From: Corallococcus soli | GTDB taxonomy: Bacteria; Myxococcota; Myxococcia; Myxococcales; Myxococcaceae | DNA length: 64,000 bases | Direction of reading: 5' to 3' | NCBI RefSeq assembly: GCF_014930455.1 | Contig: NZ_JAAIYO010000001.1 | Coordinates: 1,754,524 to 1,818,523 of the forward strand | In this document: piece by piece, positions 57,329 to 64,000 of the stretch | How positions within the stretch are numbered: the first letter of the stretch is position 1 | Layout: every line of letters begins with the position of its first letter | Notes under the pieces: generated by a model | Told to the model about the DNA's origin: nothing | Seen by the model: only the letters and a program-made list of their open reading frames with translations | The model's database searches: none | Translations under genes and position numbers: made by a program

Positions 57329-58174
57329 TCAAATCTGGTAGTCGAGGACGTCCAGCCCTTCGTCACCGTGGCGCGCGCGCACCTCGCTGCGGCGGGTGAC
57401 GACGGACTGGGGCGGCACGCTCTGCGTGAGCCACGCGTTGCCGGCGATGATGCTGCCCCGGCCCACCACCGTCGCGCCGCCGAGGATGGTGGCGTTGGCG
57501 TACACCACCACGTCGTCCTCGATGGTGGGGTGGCGCTTCTTGTCCGCCAGGGCCTTCTCCACCATCAGCGCGCCCAGCGTGACGCCCTGGTAGATCTTCA
57601 CGTTGTCGCCAATCATCGTCGTCTCGCCAATGACGACACCCGTCCCATGGTCGATGACGAACCGACGCCCGATGGTGGCGCCCGGGTGGAGGTCCACGCC
57701 GGTGCGCTGGTGGGCGTACTCGGTGAGCAGGCGTGGCAGCAGCGGGAAGCCCCGCTGGTGCAGCGAGTGCGCCACCCGGTAGATGGCGATGGCGTAGAAG
57801 CCCGGGTAGGTGAGCACCACCTCGTCCACGCTGCGCGCGGCGGGGTCGGCTTCGAAGATGGCCCGGGCGTCCTGCTGGAGCCAGTCGTAGATGTCCGGCA
57901 GCCCCTCCATGAAGTGCGAGGACAGGTCCGTGTCGGTGACGGGGTAGTGCGGCGCGAGCAGGCCCTGGATGCGCTGGAGGTTCGCCTCCACGGCGGTGAC
58001 GTCCCGGCGCACCGCGGCGGCGTTGCACTCCAGCCGCTCCGCGAAGTGCGGGAAGAGCAGCCCCAGCACCTGCGCGACGAACTCCGGCGCCGCCTTGCGC
58101 ACGTCCGGGGGGAAGCAGTGGCGCTGTCGCGCCTCCAGCAGGGTGGCGACAAGTCGGGCGTTGGGGTCGTCCAT
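57329..58174 (-). CDS. cysE: Serine O-acetyltransferase
   Basis: A 281-residue left-handed beta-helix acetyltransferase. An N-terminal helical domain is followed by hexapeptide repeats ([40 protein letters not shown]), with the catalytic Asp/His pair in IDHGTG. The C terminus ends in Ile (LDVLDYQI); in SAT proteins a terminal Ile binds the active site of cysteine synthase, so complex formation with CysK is plausible. ATG 58174 is used; a longer in-frame start adds a Pro-rich segment. It makes O-acetylserine from serine and acetyl-CoA. cysK follows 40 bp downstream. Confidence 0.94.
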   Translation of the reverse strand: MDDPNARLVATLLEARQRHCFPPDVRKAAPEFVAQVLGLLFPHFAERLECNAAAVRRDVTAVEANLQRIQGLLAPHYPVTDTDLSSHFMEGLPDIYDWLQQDARAIFEADPAARSVDEVVLTYPGFYAIAIYRVAHSLHQRGFPLLPRLLTEYAHQRTGVDLHPGATIGRRFVIDHGTGVVIGETTMIGDNVKIYQGVTLGALMVEKALADKKRHPTIEDDVVVYANATILGGATVVGRGSIIAGNAWLTQSVPPQSVVTRRSEVRARHGDEGLDVLDYQI

Positions 58175-58405
58175 GGGGCGTTGCGTCAGGATAGCGCGCG
58201 AAAGAGGTGATTTCTTTGTTTCCGCTGCTGGAACGGCTGGTGGGGGCGGAATTGGCATTTTCTGGGCTTCCGGAGGCGTAACGGCCCCGTTGCCAAGGTG
58301 GATGCCCTGGGTGGGAAAACGTCGCGGTCGCCTGGCCGTTCGGGGGACAGGGGCCGGGACGCGGTGTGTCCTGGCGGGGGAGGCCGGAGGAAGTTACCCA
58401 GGGGG

Positions 58406-59230
58406 ATGCCCGAAGGTCACAGCATCCACCGGGTCGCCCGGGTCCACCGCCGGTGGCTCGTGGGCCGCCGCTTCACGGCCGATTCGCCCCAGGGCCGTCC
58501 GGACGTGGCGCCCGCGCTGTCCGGCCGGACGCTGCTGGGCGTGGACGCCCACGGCAAGCACCTGTTCCACACCTTCGAAGGTGACGTGCGGCTGCACCTC
58601 CACCTGGGCCTCTTCGGCCGCATCCGGCACTTCCGGAGCGAAGCGCCGCTGCCCTCCTCGGCCTGCCGGCTGCGGCTGGCCTCGGACGCCGCGACGCTGC
58701 ACCTGTCGGGGCCGTCCGCGTGTGAGCTGCTGACACCGGAGGCGGAGGCCACCCTGCGTGCGCGCCTGGGAGAGGACCCGTTGCGCGCGGATGCATCGCC
58801 GGACCGGGCGTACGCGCGGCTGACGCAGGGACGCATGCCGTTGGCGCAGGCGCTGCTGGACCAGGGGCGCATCGCGGGCGTGGGGAACATCGTGCGGGCA
58901 GAGGCGCTGTTCCTCGCCCGGCTGCCGCCGCTGCTGCCCGCGTGCGAACTGGAGCGGGACGCGTTCGACGGACTGTGGGGCGCGATGCGGGCGCTGCTGG
59001 AGGACGGAGCGCGGGACGGGCTCATCGTCACGCCGGGTGCGCCACCGCTGCCGTCGCCGGGCCGCAAGCGCGCGGAGCGCTTCTGTGTCTATGGCCGCAC
59101 GGGCCAGCCGTGTCCGCGCTGTGGCGCGAAGGTGAAGGGTCAGACGCTGGCGGCGCGCACGCTCTACTTCTGCGCCGCATGCCAGGGCGTGGACCGGGTG
59201 AAGCGGCCACGGTGGCCCCGCGCCCGTTAG
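58406..59230 (+). CDS. nei: Endonuclease VIII-like DNA glycosylase (Nei/Fpg family)
   Basis: A 274-residue Fpg/Nei glycosylase. The essential N terminus is MPEGHS (catalytic Pro2 and Glu3), the void-filling and HhH region follows (LLDQGRIAGVGNIVRAEALF), and the C-terminal zinc finger is CPRCG with CAAC, so all four Cys are present. It removes oxidised bases from DNA with AP lyase activity. The start ATG 58406 must be correct because the catalytic Pro follows it directly; it has GGGGG upstream. The 231-bp region before it contains no gene I can support. The ligase gene follows after 120 bp. Confidence 0.94.
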   Translation: MPEGHSIHRVARVHRRWLVGRRFTADSPQGRPDVAPALSGRTLLGVDAHGKHLFHTFEGDVRLHLHLGLFGRIRHFRSEAPLPSSACRLRLASDAATLHLSGPSACELLTPEAEATLRARLGEDPLRADASPDRAYARLTQGRMPLAQALLDQGRIAGVGNIVRAEALFLARLPPLLPACELERDAFDGLWGAMRALLEDGARDGLIVTPGAPPLPSPGRKRAERFCVYGRTGQPCPRCGAKVKGQTLAARTLYFCAACQGVDRVKRPRWPRAR

Positions 59231-59350
59231 CGTGCGGCGGTTCGCGGCGCCGTGCCGCGGACGCGCGGGGTGCGGTCGAGCGGACAGCCGGAGGTCGTCA
59301 CCCCGCTGCGGCGCTTGCCGGGTGGCGCCCACCGTGGGGACGATGGAGGC

Positions 59351-60994
59351 ATGACGACCGCCCTGTCCTATGCCCACGGCACCAGCACCACCCCGCTGCT
59401 GGGAGAAACCATCGGTCAGAATCTGCGCCGCACCGTCGAACGGTACGGCGATCGCGAAGCCCTGGTCGTGGTGTCGCAGCGCTACCGCGTCACCTGGCGA
59501 GAGTTCTGGGATGCGACGACGGAGGTGGCGCGGGGGCTGATGGCGCTCGGTGTGCAGCAGGGGGACCGGGTGGGGTTGTGGTCGCCCAACCGCTTCGAGT
59601 GGACCGTGGCGCAGTACGCGCTGGCTCGCACGGGCGCCATCCTCGTCAACCTGAACCCGGCCTACCGCACGTCGGAGCTGGAGTACGCGCTCAACCAGGC
59701 CGGCGTCAGCGTGCTGCTCCTGGCGAAGGGCTTCCGGCAGACGGACTACACGGCGATGCTGGCGGAGGTGCGGCCCCGGTGTCCGGGACTGCGCGAGGCG
59801 CTGGTGCTGGACTCGGACTGGGAGCGCCTGGTGAAGGCCAGCGCGGCCGTGAGCGTGGACGCGCTGACGCAGCGGGAGGCGTCGCTCCAGTTCGACGACC
59901 CCATCAACATCCAATACACGTCCGGCACCACGGGCTTCCCGAAGGGCGCCACGCTGTCGCACCACAACGTGCTCAACAACGGCTTCTTCGTGGGCGAGGT
60001 GCTGCGCTACGGCCCGGAGGACCGCGTGTGCATCCCGGTGCCATTCTACCACTGCTTCGGCATGGTGATGGGCAACCTGGCCTGCACGTCCCACGGCGCG
60101 ACCATGGTGATTCCGGGCGAGGCGTTCGAGCCGCTGGCGGTGCTCCAGACGGTGCAGGCCGAGCGCTGCACGTCGCTCTACGGCGTACCCACCATGTTCA
60201 TCGCGGAGCTGGACCACCCGCGCTTCAGCGAGTTCGACCTCACGTCGCTGCGCACCGGCATCATGGCGGGCTCGCCGTGCCCGGTGGAGGTGATGAAGCA
60301 GGTGCAGTCGCGGATGCACATGCGCGAGGTCACCATCTGCTACGGCATGACGGAGACGTCCCCCGTGTCCACGCAGAACCTGCTGGATGACGCCCTGGAG
60401 AAGCGCGTGGCCACGGTGGGCCGCGTGCACCCGCACCTGGAGGTGAAGGTGGTGGAGCCGGAGACGGGCGCGGTGGTGCCGCTGGGGCAGCCGGGGGAGC
60501 TGTGCACGCGGGGCTACAGCGTGATGCTGGGGTACTGGGAGAACGCGGCGGCCACGGCGGCGGCGGTGGACCGGGCCGGCTGGATGCACACCGGCGACCT
60601 GGCGACGATGGACGCGGAGGGCTACGTCAAGATTGTCGGGCGCATCAAGGACATGATCATCCGGGGCGGGGAGAACGTGTACCCGCGCGAGGTGGAGGAG
60701 TTCCTGCACACGCACCCGGACGTCAGCGAGGCGCAGGTCATCGGCGTGCCCAGCGTGAAGTACGGCGAGGAGGTGATGGCGTGGGTGCGGCTGAAGTCCG
60801 GCGCGACGCTCACCGCCGAGTCACTGGTGGCCTTCTGCACCGGCCGCATCTCCACCTTCAAGATTCCCCGCCACTGGAAGTTCGTGGACAGCTTCCCCAT
60901 GACGGTGACGGGCAAGGTGCAGAAGTTCCGCATGCGCGAGGTCTCCGTCGCCGAGCTGGGACTGGGCGACGCGGCCTCCATCAAGACGGCCTGA
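59351..60994 (+). CDS. Long/medium-chain fatty-acyl-CoA synthetase
   Basis: A 547-residue AMP-forming acyl-CoA ligase. The P-loop is [15 protein letters not shown], the adenine block is CYGMTETSP, the GD motif is [24 protein letters not shown] with RGGENVYP, and the catalytic C-terminal Lys lies in TVTGKVQKF. This is the FadD/AcsL-like subset with 2-methyl- or medium-chain acid use. ATG 59351 follows GATGGAGG. Together with the nei gene it forms a plus-strand pair without functional link. Its last 14 bp overlap the convergent TfoX-like gene. Confidence 0.93.
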   Translation: MTTALSYAHGTSTTPLLGETIGQNLRRTVERYGDREALVVVSQRYRVTWREFWDATTEVARGLMALGVQQGDRVGLWSPNRFEWTVAQYALARTGAILVNLNPAYRTSELEYALNQAGVSVLLLAKGFRQTDYTAMLAEVRPRCPGLREALVLDSDWERLVKASAAVSVDALTQREASLQFDDPINIQYTSGTTGFPKGATLSHHNVLNNGFFVGEVLRYGPEDRVCIPVPFYHCFGMVMGNLACTSHGATMVIPGEAFEPLAVLQTVQAERCTSLYGVPTMFIAELDHPRFSEFDLTSLRTGIMAGSPCPVEVMKQVQSRMHMREVTICYGMTETSPVSTQNLLDDALEKRVATVGRVHPHLEVKVVEPETGAVVPLGQPGELCTRGYSVMLGYWENAAATAAAVDRAGWMHTGDLATMDAEGYVKIVGRIKDMIIRGGENVYPREVEEFLHTHPDVSEAQVIGVPSVKYGEEVMAWVRLKSGATLTAESLVAFCTGRISTFKIPRHWKFVDSFPMTVTGKVQKFRMREVSVAELGLGDAASIKTA

Positions 60995-61517
60995 CGCGCG
61001 ACTTCTTCGCGGGAGCCTTCTTCGCGGCGGTCTTCTTCGCGGCGGTCTTCTTCGCGGCGGTCTTCTTCGCGGCGGTCTTCTTCGCGGCGGTCTTCTTCTC
61101 CGTGGGCTTCTTCGCGGGAGCCTTCTTCGCTGTGGGCTTCTTCGCGGGAGCCTTCTTCGCGGGAGCCTTCTTCGCCGCAGCCTTCTTCATCGCGGCGCGG
61201 TTCGCGGCGTCCACGGCGCGGCGGGCCCAGGGTAGCAGCATGCGGCTGTTGTCCTCGGCGTCCGCTGGCGGCGTCCAGTAGTTCATCGGCTGGGCCTTGC
61301 CCCTGCTCTCGTAGACGAAGGGCCGGCAGCCCTCTGCCTCGAAGTCCGCGCGGGTGACGTCGTCCACCTTCAGGTGAAGCTGGCCCTGGATGATGATCCC
61401 GAACATCCGGCCCCCGAAGTACAGGCCCCAGCCACCGAACATGGAGCGGGCCTGCACGGGACCGAGCGGCTCCAGCAACTCCAGTGTGTATTCGACCAGG
61501 CTGTCCGTGCGGGGCAT
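60981..61517 (-). CDS. TfoX N-terminal domain protein with histone H1-like C-terminal tail
   Basis: A 178-residue protein. Residues 1-105 are the TfoX N-terminal domain ([40 protein letters not shown] with [18 protein letters not shown]). Residues about 110-178 are a Lys/Ala/Pro tail of AAKK and APAKK units ending KKSRVRPS, like histone H1 C termini. TfoX/Sxy proteins regulate competence in gamma-proteobacteria, but stand-alone N-terminal domains occur in many bacteria with unknown roles. The tail should bind DNA non-specifically. The gene for the tail contains five exact copies of a 15-bp unit. Confidence 0.9.
   Translation of the reverse strand: MPRTDSLVEYTLELLEPLGPVQARSMFGGWGLYFGGRMFGIIIQGQLHLKVDDVTRADFEAEGCRPFVYESRGKAQPMNYWTPPADAEDNSRMLLPWARRAVDAANRAAMKKAAAKKAPAKKAPAKKPTAKKAPAKKPTEKKTAAKKTAAKKTAAKKTAAKKTAAKKAPAKKSRVRPS
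61018..61092. repeat. Five exact tandem copies of a 15-bp unit encoding KTAAK
   Basis: Five identical 15-bp units (plus-strand TTCTTCGCGGCGGTC) at 61018-61092 encode five KTAAK blocks of the TfoX-like protein's tail. Being exact, they can change copy number by slippage without a frameshift because the unit is a multiple of three. Confidence 0.9.
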
Positions 61518-61778
61518 GGCTTTCTCCTGAGGGACTTCGCGGCTCGAAGCGGCGCGGTTCTAGGAGATCCCTCCACGCCAGGGAAGCGCACCGACGCCGG
61601 GGGCTCCGGATGTGGGGGCGATGCCTGCTTGCCGACCTCTATTCCCTGCGCCGCGCGCCTTGCGCCACGGCTACGGGAGGCGCTGCTTGACGTGTTCGGT
61701 GATGGCGTTGCTGAGGGTGCGGGTGGCCATGCCGAAGATGCTATTTCCGGATGGTGCCTGGCGGCGTAATGAAGGGGG

Positions 61779-63152
61779 ATGGATGGAAGCGGCGTGACGG
61801 TGGGCGCGGGCAGCCGGATGAAGCCGGGTGGGGCGCGTCGGGTGGCCACGGGCGCGGTGCTGCTGGCGCTGGTGGTGAGTGCCTTTGAAGGCACGGTGGT
61901 GACGAGCGCCATGCCCACCATCACGCGGGAGCTGGGCGGTGACGCGCTCTATTCGTGGGTGTTCTCCGCGTTCCTCTTCGCCTCGACGGTGGGCGTGCTG
62001 GTGAGCGGAAAGCTCGCGGACCGGCTGGGGCGCAAGCCGGTGTTCTTCGCGGGGATGGGGTTGTTCTTGCTGGGCTCGGCGCTGTGTGGCCTGGCGACGT
62101 CGGTGCCCGCGCTGGTGGGCTTCCGGGTGATGCAGGGGCTGGGCGCGGGGGCGTTGCAGCCCACGACGCTGACCATCAGCGCGGACCTCTACACGCTGCG
62201 CGAGCGGGCCGCCATCCAGGGCCTGTTCACCGGAGCGTGGGGCGCGGCGAACGCGTTGGGGCCGCTGATTGGAGGCTGGCTGGTGATGCACGCCTCCTGG
62301 CGGTGGGTGTTCCTGGTGAACCTGCCGGTGGGGGTGCTGTCCGCGGTGCTCCTGCACCTGTCCTATCGGGATCCGCCCCGGCGCGAGTCGGTGACGTTGG
62401 AGCGCTGGGGCCCGGTGCTCGCGGGCAGCACGGTGGCGCTGCTGCTCTTCGCGTTGGAGCCGGGCGCGTCGTGGGCGCGCGGCGTGTGCGCGCTGGGCGC
62501 GGTGGGGGTGGCGGCGCTGTTCGTGCGCCAGCAGCGCCGGTCGGCCGCGCCGCTGTTGCCGGCGGAGCTGGTGAAGGACCGGACGGTGCTCAGCGGCATC
62601 GCGGGAGGGCTGTTCGCGGGGGCGCTGCTGTACACGATGTCAGCGTGGGTGCCGCTGTGGATGACGGAGCAGGGGGGACATTCGCCCATTGGGGCGGGGC
62701 TCGCGCTGGTGCCGATGTTGTTGGGCTGGTCGGTGGGGTCCACGGTCGGGGTGAAGGTGCTGGTGCGAGGCGGCATGCGCGCGAGCGTGGGGTTGGGCTT
62801 CGCGCTGGCGGCGACGGGGGCGGGGCTGTTGTCCGTGGCGGCGCTGCGAGGGTGGGGGATTCCGGCCACGTTCGCGGCGCTGGCGCTGGTGGGGATGGGC
62901 GTGGGGCCGGCGGCGAGCAGCTCGCTGCTGGGACCGCAGTCGCGGGCGCCGTGGCAGTACCGGGGCATCGTGACGAGCACGCTGTATTCGATGCGGCTGT
63001 TGGGCGGCTCGCTGGCGGTGGCCGCGCTGTCGCTGGCGCGAGGGCACTTCGCCGTGCAGTTCGCCATCGCGGCGGGGCTCACGGCCCTCGCCGCGCTGGG
63101 CATGGCGCTGGCGGCGCCGGGGCTGGAAGGCAACGTGCCGCGCGAAGGGTGA
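61779..63152 (+). CDS. MFS exporter of the DHA2 (EmrB/QacA) type
   Basis: A 457-residue permease with about 14 hydrophobic segments. The N-terminal helix FEGTVVTSAMPTITRELGG, the loop GKLADRLGRKPVFFAGM and the motif C region GLGAGALQPTTLTISADLYTLRERAAIQGLFTGAWGAANALGPLIGGWL are typical of drug:H+ antiporters of family DHA2. It likely exports toxic compounds or a natural product. ATG 61779 has GAAGGGGG directly before it; a later GTG 61794 and ATG 61818 are in frame. The 261-bp upstream gap has no gene. It is convergent with the immunity gene, with 4 bp between stops. Confidence 0.92.
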   Translation: MDGSGVTVGAGSRMKPGGARRVATGAVLLALVVSAFEGTVVTSAMPTITRELGGDALYSWVFSAFLFASTVGVLVSGKLADRLGRKPVFFAGMGLFLLGSALCGLATSVPALVGFRVMQGLGAGALQPTTLTISADLYTLRERAAIQGLFTGAWGAANALGPLIGGWLVMHASWRWVFLVNLPVGVLSAVLLHLSYRDPPRRESVTLERWGPVLAGSTVALLLFALEPGASWARGVCALGAVGVAALFVRQQRRSAAPLLPAELVKDRTVLSGIAGGLFAGALLYTMSAWVPLWMTEQGGHSPIGAGLALVPMLLGWSVGSTVGVKVLVRGGMRASVGLGFALAATGAGLLSVAALRGWGIPATFAALALVGMGVGPAASSSLLGPQSRAPWQYRGIVTSTLYSMRLLGGSLAVAALSLARGHFAVQFAIAAGLTALAALGMALAAPGLEGNVPREG

Positions 63153-63156
63153 GGCC

Positions 63157-63726
63157 TTACACCTCCGTGAAGTGCATGCCGGTGGCGCCGGTGCGCTCCA
63201 GGGCGTTCTTGAGGGCTTCGGAGACGATGAGGGCGACCGTCCATCCCCAGGGACGGAAGAGCTGGGCGTCGCCTACCTTCGATGGGTCGATGCGCATGCC
63301 AGACACGGAGCGGTATTCGCCAATCCGCTCGGGCTGACCGTGCTTGGGCTCCCAGAGGCGGATTTCTTCCGAGGCCTGCTCATTGATGCAGCGGATGAGT
63401 TTTGTCGCGACGAGGAGGACGTATTGATCCGGATGCTTCGGGATGCTCACGGGGATGAGCTGCACGTCGTCCGCCGCGCGCTCCGCCAGGGCCGTCGCGA
63501 GCTTGACGTGGATGATGGGCGTCAAGCCCACGGGAATCCGTGAGAAATCCAGCGGCCTTCCATTTTCGCTGAGACGAACGGTCAGTCGGCCTTCAGTTTG
63601 GACGGGCCGCCCGGCGGTGAACATCCAGGGATCCTCTTCCTCCTGACGCAAGTCGTTCCAGGGGCTCTCCAAGAGCCAGGTGCCGTCCTGTACGTCTTCC
63701 GAAAGTTCGAAGAATCGAGCAGCCAT
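63157..63726 (-). CDS. Imm11-family (DUF1629) immunity protein
   Basis: A 189-residue protein covering the myxobacterial DUF1629/Imm11 family: opening ARFFELSEDVQDGTW, DPWMFTAGRPVQTEGRL, VQLIPVSIPKHPDQYVLLVATKLIRCINEQASEEI and the end FRPWGWTVALIVSEALKNALERTGATGMHFTEV. Members of this family neutralise polymorphic toxins. It starts 9 bp after an AHH-type toxin fragment on the same strand, the usual order of a toxin-immunity pair. It has no signal peptide and is cytoplasmic, as expected for protecting against a nuclease. Confidence 0.9.
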   Translation of the reverse strand: MAARFFELSEDVQDGTWLLESPWNDLRQEEEDPWMFTAGRPVQTEGRLTVRLSENGRPLDFSRIPVGLTPIIHVKLATALAERAADDVQLIPVSIPKHPDQYVLLVATKLIRCINEQASEEIRLWEPKHGQPERIGEYRSVSGMRIDPSKVGDAQLFRPWGWTVALIVSEALKNALERTGATGMHFTEV

Positions 63727-63735
63727 TTGAGTTCT

Positions 63736-64000
63736 CTAACGCCCCTCGCGCGGGGCCAGGAGTTTATTGATCTTCGTCCCCTGGGTGGAGGCTTCCTCGG
63801 CAAGCTCTTGAAGAGCGCCTGTGAGGGCCTTGCGGCATTGCACCACCGTGCGGCACTGCCCCATGGCCGCATTCAGCCGCTGCATCACCAGCTCATGGTA
63901 TTCGCGTGGATGCGGACCGCGATGCCCTGGAACCTCGACGATGTTCTGGGGGTCCTTCAAATCCATCCCGGCCCTCTTGAAGAGGTCCCTGAACCGCTGC
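63736..64000 (-). CDS. AHH-domain polymorphic toxin, 5' end outside window
   Basis: The frame is open to the window edge and ends at 63736. The visible 87 residues contain a segment [20 protein letters not shown], the His-rich catalytic core of the AHH nuclease family found at the C terminus of bacterial polymorphic toxins, preceded by QRFRDLFKRAGMD. In myxobacteria such ends occur in lipoprotein toxins (TIGR02269 family, including SitA-like proteins) transferred between cells by outer-membrane exchange. Whether this one has a lipoprotein signal cannot be seen. An Imm11-type immunity gene follows after 9 bp. Confidence 0.75.
   Translation of the reverse strand, partial: QRFRDLFKRAGMDLKDPQNIVEVPGHRGPHPREYHELVMQRLNAAMGQCRTVVQCRKALTGALQELAEEASTQGTKINKLLAPREGR

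Noticed and set aside
58247..58266. Sigma-54 promoter TTGGCATTTTCTGGGCTT before nei
   Set aside because: The GG and GC are 10 bp apart, but four other consensus positions differ and it lies about 140 bp from the gene with no activator nearby.
61518..61778. Small genes in the gap before the MFS exporter
   Set aside because: Frames here are short, Arg/Ala-rich and lack ribosome-binding sites.

Overview
The window is a dense, very GC-rich chromosomal segment with strong G/C bias at third codon positions, short intergenic gaps and many 4-bp ATGA/GTGA start-stop overlaps. Gene content points to a myxobacterium of the Myxococcus/Corallococcus group (Myxococcaceae). The markers are a five-gene cluster whose central multidomain enzyme matches the myxobacterial ether-lipid enzyme ElbD, a ferrochelatase with the extra cysteine cluster known from this group, an AHH toxin fragment with an Imm11-type immunity gene, a sigma-54 activator divergent from its likely target operon, and Lys/Ala-rich (histone H1-like) tails on two proteins. 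This assignment is inference; no rRNA or tRNA is present to confirm it. No CRISPR array, prophage or insertion sequence was seen.

Layout. 1-0.7 kb: end of a GGDEF protein and a 57-residue membrane protein. 0.75-9.6 kb (minus): ether-lipid type operon (epimerase, HAD hydrolase, LarA-like protein, ElbD-like megaenzyme, epimerase). 9.6-10.4 kb: degenerate 63-bp repeats, then a SWIB-domain protein with an H1-like tail and a clear terminator. 10.5-18.4 kb (plus): TreY and GlgX for alpha-glucan/trehalose metabolism, TerC, ApaG, ferrochelatase. 18.4-22.7 kb: three secreted or lipoprotein genes of unknown function. 22.7-30 kb: Sua5, a TIGR01777 oxidoreductase, and a four-gene Gld-like ABC exporter operon. 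30-33.5 kb (minus): an operon joining a GvpA-like small protein, a PAS histidine kinase, a response regulator and a GvpF/L protein. 33.7-36.5 kb: FAD/Rieske oxidoreductase, hemerythrin, AlkA-type glycosylase. 36.6-41.4 kb: GFA-type zinc protein, secreted protein, AmpG-like transporter, SIMPL protein, aminotransferase. 41.5-44.4 kb: ahpC-ahpD on the minus strand with a sigma-54 type promoter, divergent from an enhancer-binding protein. 44.5-51.9 kb (minus): a secreted charged protein preceded by a long operon with acyl-CoA dehydrogenase, APH-type kinase, histidine phosphatase, fused PxpAB, PxpC and a coupled unknown. 52-61.5 kb: secreted orphan, APC permease, class V aminotransferase, cysE-cysK, Nei glycosylase, acyl-CoA ligase, TfoX-like protein with H1-like tail. 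61.8-64 kb: MFS exporter, Imm11-type immunity protein and an AHH toxin cut by the window edge.

How genes work together. The elb-type operon probably makes ether lipids needed in development. TreY/GlgX act on glycogen or maltodextrins. The ahp pair detoxifies peroxides, probably under the divergent activator, whose GAF domain carries four cysteines. The APH kinase plus acyl-CoA dehydrogenase resemble the two halves of ACAD11 and may degrade 4-hydroxy acids. PxpAB/PxpC form 5-oxoprolinase. CysE/CysK make cysteine. The least explained unit is the Gvp-like/two-component operon at 29.9-33.5 kb.
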